DNA from: Lachnospiraceae bacterium | GTDB lineage: Bacteria > Bacillota > Clostridia > Lachnospirales > Lachnospiraceae | Direction of reading: 5' to 3' | NCBI GenBank assembly: GCA_003507655.1 | Contig: DNUZ01000020.1 | Coordinates: 123,152 to 134,133, forward strand | Length of the DNA stretch: 10,982 nt | Part shown: positions 7,675 to 10,982 of the stretch, in pieces | How positions within the stretch are numbered: the first letter of the stretch is position 1 | How the letters are laid out: every line of letters starts with the position of its first letter | Program-made: the position numbers and the translations under genes | Notes under the pieces: model-generated | The model's input: the letters and a program-made list of their open reading frames with translations, nothing else | Database searches by the model: none | Told to the model about the DNA's origin: nothing

Positions 7675-8766
7675 ATGAACAGAGAGTACAAGATTGGTGC
7701 ATACGTTTTTCAGACATATGAGGAATATAGCGACGGACTCGACGATGTAAATACGATACGTTACATCGTCGACAATGTCGACATGGATGATATGGATGTA
7801 CTATTACATCTGTACGATTGGATGAAGCAGGAAAAACTGGTTTTTAAAAGTCCGATAGGAGAGGCATTTTTTGCAGATATTGTGGAGCGGGTTGCGACGC
7901 AGTCCCAGCAGCAGTTAGATGCAGAGAAAAAGATCGAGGACAAAAAAGAGACGACAGACAGACTTCGGAAATACGGAGGGATCATCTGTGTCATAGCCGC
8001 AGTAATTTGTTTTGCAATTTACTTCGGAATAGAATATAGTAATTATAAAGGGAAAAAAGAAATACAACATTTGCAGGATTTAAAGCAGACTTCCGTGAAT
8101 GCACCGACAACCACACTTGAAAAAAAGGGTGACATTTCTAAAAAGCAGGAAAATGCAGAGGGTGAACAGGAAGAACTGCCGGACATTCTGCCGGAATATC
8201 AGGCAATATATCAGGAAAATCCGGAGTTTGCAGGCTGGCTGACAATACCGGACAGCATTGTAGATTATCCGGTGATGAAGCCGAAGAACGATACCGATTA
8301 CTATCTGGACCATACGTTTAGCGGCGAAGAGGACAAAAACGGTACGCTGTTTATAGACAGCAGAAATGACATTGTCCACCGCAGTACAAATATAATCATA
8401 TACGGACATAATATGAAGAGCAGTGCCATGTTTGGTTCTTTAAAAAAATATCTGGACGAAGAATACTGGCAGTCGCATAAGACGATACAGTTTGACACGA
8501 TCTATGAAAAAGGAACTTATATTGTAACAGCCATATGTCTTGGAAAAGTAGAATATCAGGACGATGATGTGTTCCGATACTACGATTTTTTAAATGCAGA
8601 AAGTAAAAAGGAATTTAATGTATTTAAGAAAAATGTGGAAAAGAGTGCGGTATTAGCGGACAAAGAGCCGATCAAATATGGAGATAAACTTCTGACATTA
8701 TCCACTTGCAATCAGTATGTGGAGAACGGAAGATTATATATAGTAGCAAAAAAAATAGAACAATAA
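7675..8766 (+). CDS. srtB: Class B sortase with an N-terminal cytoplasmic extension
   Basis: Sortases are membrane transpeptidases that cut surface proteins at a C-terminal sorting motif and join them to peptidoglycan. This one has 363 residues. The catalytic domain (about 170-363) shows the active-site His in IIYGHNM (His245), the nucleophile in TLSTC (Cys345) and the Arg in ENGRLYIVA (Arg353). GWLTIPDSIVDYPV and the long helix before the Cys strand (about 303-325) fit class B. A single membrane segment lies at about 101-119. Unlike typical class B sortases of about 225-260 residues, which begin with the membrane anchor, it has about 100 residues ahead of the anchor, predicted to be cytoplasmic. 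That part contains an acidic patch (VDMDDMDV) and a charged helix just before the membrane. The ATG is 6 bases after the previous stop and lacks a good ribosome binding site, which suggests translational coupling. The likely substrate is the next gene product. Confidence 0.93.
   Translation: MNREYKIGAYVFQTYEEYSDGLDDVNTIRYIVDNVDMDDMDVLLHLYDWMKQEKLVFKSPIGEAFFADIVERVATQSQQQLDAEKKIEDKKETTDRLRKYGGIICVIAAVICFAIYFGIEYSNYKGKKEIQHLQDLKQTSVNAPTTTLEKKGDISKKQENAEGEQEELPDILPEYQAIYQENPEFAGWLTIPDSIVDYPVMKPKNDTDYYLDHTFSGEEDKNGTLFIDSRNDIVHRSTNIIIYGHNMKSSAMFGSLKKYLDEEYWQSHKTIQFDTIYEKGTYIVTAICLGKVEYQDDDVFRYYDFLNAESKKEFNVFKKNVEKSAVLADKEPIKYGDKLLTLSTCNQYVENGRLYIVAKKIEQ
7739..7772 (+). repeat. Perfect 12-bp inverted repeat inside the sortase gene
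   Basis: TCGACGATGTAA (7739-7750) is the exact reverse complement of TTACATCGTCGA (7761-7772), with a 10-base loop. It starts 64 bases into the sortase gene. A 10-bp palindrome ATGTCGACAT (7775-7784) follows at once. There is no T run, so it is not an ordinary terminator. As RNA it would form a stable hairpin close to the giant-protein/sortase junction. Confidence 0.8.
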
Positions 8767-8772
8767 AATTTC

Positions 8773-8788
8773 AAGGATGAAGGCAGGG
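8773..8788 (+). promoter_or_regulatory. Ribosome binding region of the LRR protein, start choice ambiguous
   Basis: AAGGA (8773-8777) is 13 bases before the ATG at 8791. AGGG (8785-8788) is only 2 bases before that ATG but 8 bases before the in-frame ATG at 8797. Either Met1 or Met3 of MNMKRK could be the true start; the mature protein is the same. Confidence 0.5.
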
Positions 8789-8790
8789 CG

Positions 8791-10110
8791 ATGAACATGA
8801 AAAGAAAGACAAAGAGAAGAGTGGGAATTTTTCTGGTAGTAGCTATGCTTGCGGTCATGATCTATCCGGCATTTTCTACAACAGCAGAAGAAGAGAGTGC
8901 AGGATTTATCATTGAAAACGGCGAGCTGACAGCATATACCGGAAGCGGCGGTGACATTACGATACCGGATACCGTTACAGGGATCAGTGATAATGTATTC
9001 AGCGGCAATACATCCCTTACAAGTGTAACGATACCGGGTTCCGTGATCAGCATTGGTTCGGGAGCATTTTCCGGTTGTACCAATCTGTACCGTGCAGTGG
9101 TACCGGCCAGTGTAGTGAACATTGGAAACAGTGTATTTGCAGGCTGCAGCAGTCTGTCCGATCTGACATTTTCCGCAAACGTGGGAGTGATCCCGGACAT
9201 GGCATTTTATGGCTGTGCAAGTTTATCATCCGTGACCATTCCGGGTACGGTCACAAGTATTGGAGCAAGTGCGTTTGAAAATTGTACTTTATTGGGAAGT
9301 GTGACCATTCCGGCAGCGGTAGATACGATTTCTGATACCGCATTTGCAGGCTGCAGCAATTTAAGCAGCGTAGAAGTAGATGGCGGAAACGCTACCTATT
9401 CTTCTTATGACGGATGTATCTATAATAAGACACAGACAAAATTATTGTACTGCCCGGAAGGAAAGTACAGTGTAAAAATCTCAGATAAGACATCCACATT
9501 GTCTTATGCAGCATTAAATGGCTGCTACGGAATTACAGAGGTAACACTTCCGGCAAGTGTAACCGTGATCGAGCAGAATGCTTTTTCAAACAGCGGCGTA
9601 CAGACCATTACCATTCCATCCAGTGTTACGGATATCGGTTCACAGTCATCCTGGACACCACAGATGATCTATACCTATTCTAACAGTGCAGGAGAGGAAT
9701 TTGCAGTAAACAATAACTATACATATGAGTTACTGGATTCACCGGAAAGCCCGGCAGACCCGAATGGAACAGATGATCCTGGTGTAAAGGAAGATCCGGA
9801 ACCGAGTGATCCGGGAACTACAGATGATCCGGCAACTCCGGCTGAAAATGGTACAACGAATGCATCCTCTAATAATACACAGGGCAGTGGAACAAGTGTG
9901 ACCAGCACATCCGGCAGTGTAACGGGAAGAAACCTTGCAGCAGGCGGTGTAAGATCAGCAAGTAAGTTTACGGCAAAGGAGCATGTATTAGACTCCACAC
10001 CAAAGACAGGTCCGGAGACAAACGCAAAAGTAATTCTCTGTATGGCAGTATTCTTTGTCGGCGTATATCTGATCATCAGCAGCAGAAAAGAAGAAGAGCA
10101 GACTGCATAA
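8791..10110 (+). CDS. BspA-like leucine-rich-repeat surface protein with TPKTG sorting signal
   Basis: The protein has 439 residues. Residues 1 to about 31 are a signal peptide: MNMKRKTKRR, then a hydrophobic stretch ending near FSTTAEE. Residues 54-285 hold about nine LRR_5-type (BspA/TpLRR) repeats of about 23 residues with the consensus LxSVTIPxSVxxIGxxAFxGC. They are interrupted by the island typical of this family (about 200-222: YSSYDGCIYN, then TKLLYCPEGK). Residues 316-378 are a Pro/Asp/Gly- then Ser/Thr/Asn-rich spacer suited to crossing the wall. The end is a sorting signal: TPKTG (403-407), a hydrophobic segment (about 413-430) and the tail SRKEEEQTA. The family is linked to adhesion and protein binding, but the ligand here is unknown. 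The gene lies 24 bases after the sortase, is last in the operon, and is its only product with a sorting signal, so it is the probable sortase substrate. Confidence 0.93.
   Translation: MNMKRKTKRRVGIFLVVAMLAVMIYPAFSTTAEEESAGFIIENGELTAYTGSGGDITIPDTVTGISDNVFSGNTSLTSVTIPGSVISIGSGAFSGCTNLYRAVVPASVVNIGNSVFAGCSSLSDLTFSANVGVIPDMAFYGCASLSSVTIPGTVTSIGASAFENCTLLGSVTIPAAVDTISDTAFAGCSNLSSVEVDGGNATYSSYDGCIYNKTQTKLLYCPEGKYSVKISDKTSTLSYAALNGCYGITEVTLPASVTVIEQNAFSNSGVQTITIPSSVTDIGSQSSWTPQMIYTYSNSAGEEFAVNNNYTYELLDSPESPADPNGTDDPGVKEDPEPSDPGTTDDPATPAENGTTNASSNNTQGSGTSVTSTSGSVTGRNLAAGGVRSASKFTAKEHVLDSTPKTGPETNAKVILCMAVFFVGVYLIISSRKEEEQTA
8950..9645 (+). repeat. LRR_5/BspA-type leucine-rich repeat block
   Basis: About nine units follow the pattern VTIPxSVxSIGxxAFxGCxxL, for example LTSVTIPGSVISIGSGAFSG and LSSVTIPGTVTSIGASAFEN. 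One non-repeat island lies between units six and seven (roughly 9385-9460). The last unit (ITIPSSVTDIGSQSSW) is degenerate, as is common at the end of LRR solenoids. Confidence 0.9.
9997..10107 (+). other. Cell-wall sorting signal (TPKTG, hydrophobic segment, charged tail)
   Basis: The codons for TPKTG are at 9997-10011. A hydrophobic run from about Val414 to Ile429 and a short tail beginning SSRK follow. The canonical first Leu is replaced by Thr. This resembles the (S/P)PxTG motifs used by the class B sortase of Clostridioides difficile and fits the class B enzyme encoded just upstream. Confidence 0.85.
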
Positions 10111-10181
10111 ACTTGTTCATTTTTCACAGAAGTTCTTCATAGAACAATGCAAAAGAATTTTATTGGGTATATTATATAGAA
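10111..10181 (+). other. Short gene-free stretch after the surface operon
   Basis: This AT-rich sequence follows the LRR protein stop. TTGTTC (10113-10118) or GTTCT (10132-10136) can each pair with AGAACAA (10141-10147), so small alternative stems are possible. A TATATAG-like word near 10173 has no convincing -35 box. I see no gene here. Confidence 0.4.
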
Positions 10182-10221
10182 AGAAGAGGCAGAATCTCAT
10201 TAGATGAGAGCTGCCTCTTTT
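10182..10221 (+). terminator. Rho-independent terminator of the surface operon
   Basis: AAGAGGCAG (10184-10192) pairs with CTGCCTCTT (10211-10219). A second stem inside, CTCAT (10196-10200) with ATGAG (10204-10208), closes a TAG loop. The T run is short (four bases, overlapping the stem end), so termination may be weaker than after rpoC. The stem ends about 50 bases before the rpsL promoter. Confidence 0.8.
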
Positions 10222-10228
10222 CGGATTT

Positions 10229-10257
10229 ATGCGAGCTTTCATGCCCCTGAAACGCAT
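10229..10257 (+). repeat. Bulged inverted repeat upstream of the rpsL promoter
   Basis: ATGCG (10229-10233) pairs with CGCAT (10253-10257), and TTTCA (10237-10241) pairs with TGAAA (10248-10252). The left arm has an AGC bulge and the loop is TGCCCC. It ends 17 bases before the -35 box and has no T run. It could be a protein binding site or a transcript end structure. Confidence 0.45.
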
Positions 10258-10274
10258 TTGGAAAGAAAAAAATC

Positions 10275-10303
10275 TTGACAATCCGCCATTCTGCTTATAT
10301 AAT
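10275..10303 (+). promoter_or_regulatory. Strong consensus promoter of rpsL
   Basis: TTGACA (10275-10280) and TATAAT (10298-10303) both match the housekeeping consensus exactly and are 17 bases apart, with AT-rich DNA upstream. The start of transcription should be near 10310. This gives rpsL and the genes behind it a supply of transcript independent of rpoBC and of the surface operon. Confidence 0.92.
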
Positions 10304-10311
10304 TATTTAGC

Positions 10312-10327
10312 GTGCATACAAATGCAT
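10312..10327 (+). promoter_or_regulatory. Small hairpin at the predicted 5' end of the rpsL mRNA
   Basis: TGCAT (10313-10317) pairs with ATGCA (10322-10326) around an ACAA loop, and a G-U pair extends it. It lies within a few bases of the predicted start site. A stem at the extreme 5' end is known to stabilise some Firmicutes mRNAs; that role here is inferred. Confidence 0.4.
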
Positions 10328-10359
10328 AAATTGAAATTAAACTACAGGAGGTGAAAAAC

Positions 10360-10782
10360 ATGCCAACATTTAACCAGTTAGTAAGAAAAGGACGTCAGAC
10401 ATCTGTAAAGAAGTCTACAGCACCAGCTCTCCAGAAAGGTTTTAACTCTTTAAAGAAAAAACCTACAGATTCTGCTTCACCGCAGAAGAGAGGTGTCTGC
10501 ACAGCAGTTAAGACTGCAACTCCTAAAAAACCTAACTCAGCTCTTAGAAAAATTGCCAGAGTTCGTCTTTCTAACGGAATCGAAGTAACAAGCTACATTC
10601 CGGGTGAAGGTCACAACTTACAGGAGCATAGCGTTGTTTTAATCCGCGGAGGAAGAGTAAAAGACTTACCGGGTACAAGATACCATATCATCCGTGGTAC
10701 ACTGGATACAGCAGGTGTAGCAAACAGAAAACAGGCTCGTTCCAAATATGGCGCTAAGAAGCCAAAAGACGCTAAGAAATAA
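10360..10782 (+). CDS. rpsL: 30S ribosomal protein S12
   Basis: S12 sits at the decoding centre of the small subunit and affects tRNA selection accuracy. The 140-residue product starts [12 protein letters not shown] and contains [39 protein letters not shown] and KQARSKYG. Residues 25-40 are the insertion that distinguishes the long Firmicutes form from the shorter E. coli protein. The two lysines whose change commonly gives streptomycin resistance are wild type: Lys56 in PKKPNS and Lys101 in GRVKDLPG. Asp102, the residue that is methylthiolated in some bacteria, is also present. The start is the ATG at 10360, 8 bases after AGGAGG (10346-10351). A GTG at 10351 overlaps that site and is not the start. 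The gene normally heads the str operon with rpsG, fusA and tuf. Confidence 0.99.
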   Translation: MPTFNQLVRKGRQTSVKKSTAPALQKGFNSLKKKPTDSASPQKRGVCTAVKTATPKKPNSALRKIARVRLSNGIEVTSYIPGEGHNLQEHSVVLIRGGRVKDLPGTRYHIIRGTLDTAGVANRKQARSKYGAKKPKDAKK

Positions 10783-10959
10783 GACTTAGCCATCAACAAT
10801 GTATCACAAACAGAACTTGGTAAAAGTGTTGGAATGTAAGTTCACCTATTACGGATAAATTCGTATGAGAACTTTTCCCGCACGAACACAGAGAACGACA
10901 CATGTGAGTACCGTTGAATTAATCGAAATCAAAAAAAGATGATTAAGGAGGGAAGTACC
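10783..10959 (+). other. rpsL-rpsG intergenic region with competing stems
   Basis: This 177-base gap is long for ribosomal protein genes in one operon. AAGTTC (10838-10843) can pair with GAACTT downstream (10869-10874), enclosing a second stem TACGGA/TTCGTA (10850-10855 with 10860-10865) around a TAAA loop. The same AAGTTC can instead pair with an upstream GAACTT (10813-10818). AACG (10894-10897) and CGTT (10912-10915) flank a CACATGTG palindrome (10899-10906). There is no terminator, no clear promoter and no gene. In E. coli the equivalent gap binds S7 for feedback control; here that is only a hypothesis. Confidence 0.45.
10945..10952 (+). promoter_or_regulatory. Ribosome binding site of rpsG
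   Basis: AAGGAGGG lies with its AGGAGG core 8 bases before a GTG start at 10960. The strong site supports the non-ATG start. Confidence 0.9.
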
Positions 10960-10982
10960 GTGCCACGTAAAGGACATACTCA
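10960..10982 (+). CDS. rpsG: 30S ribosomal protein S7, first codons only (3' end outside window)
   Basis: Only seven complete codons are visible: GTG start, then PRKGHT. This matches the usual S7 N-terminus MPRKG, and the position directly after rpsL is the conserved str-operon order. S7 starts assembly of the small-subunit head by binding 16S rRNA. The start is GTG behind a strong ribosome binding site. The call rests on the short N-terminal match and on gene order. Confidence 0.9.

Noticed and set aside
9717..10127. Minus-strand frame of 136 residues opposite the LRR protein's C-terminus
   Set aside because: Its Val/Pro/Ser/Gly-rich composition is the complement of the Pro/Asp/Gly/Thr spacer. 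It has no start context and no recognisable domain.
10351..10359. GTG start for rpsL three codons upstream
   Set aside because: The GTG overlaps the AGGAGGTG ribosome binding site. The family N-terminus MPTFNQL begins at the ATG at 10360.
898..10359. Mobile-element borders (insertion sequence ends, integrase, attachment sites) around the surface operon
   Set aside because: I saw no transposase or integrase gene and no matching direct or inverted repeats at the two junctions, so no mobile element is called even though the cassette location is unusual.

Overview
The window comes from a low-to-moderate GC Gram-positive bacterium, most likely a Lachnospiraceae-type member of the Clostridia. The evidence is a beta' subunit whose trigger-loop region runs on without the long insertion seen in Proteobacteria, the long Firmicutes form of ribosomal protein S12, strong AGGAGG ribosome binding sites, and surface proteins of a kind common in gut Clostridia. 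Genus cannot be fixed from this sequence alone.

Layout: 1-897 is the 3' end of rpoC, closed by a strong intrinsic terminator (910-941). A promoter at 1048-1076 then drives what looks like a three-gene cell-surface operon. Its genes are a giant secreted protein of 22 diverged beta-sandwich-like repeats plus two basic fibronectin-III-like domains (1147-7668), a class B sortase with an unusual cytoplasmic N-terminal domain (7675-8766), and a BspA-like leucine-rich-repeat protein ending in a TPKTG sorting signal (8791-10110). The operon ends at a terminator (10182-10221). A near-perfect housekeeping promoter (10275-10303) then starts rpsL (10360-10782), followed by a 177-base structured-looking gap and the first codons of rpsG (10960 onward).

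How the genes work together: the flanks are the conserved rpoBC / str region (RNA polymerase, then S12, S7 and normally EF-G and EF-Tu). The surface operon sits inside that junction and carries its own promoter and terminator, so it appears transcriptionally insulated on both sides. Within it, the sortase most plausibly anchors the downstream LRR protein to peptidoglycan. The giant repeat protein has a signal peptide but no sorting signal, so it is either released or held non-covalently, perhaps through its very Lys-rich C-terminus.

No tRNA, rRNA, CRISPR array, insertion sequence or integrase is visible. All minus-strand open frames look like shadows of plus-strand genes. The points most worth a second look are the location of the cassette, the sortase's N-terminal domain, a perfect 12-bp inverted repeat in the start of the sortase gene, and competing stems in the rpsL-rpsG gap.
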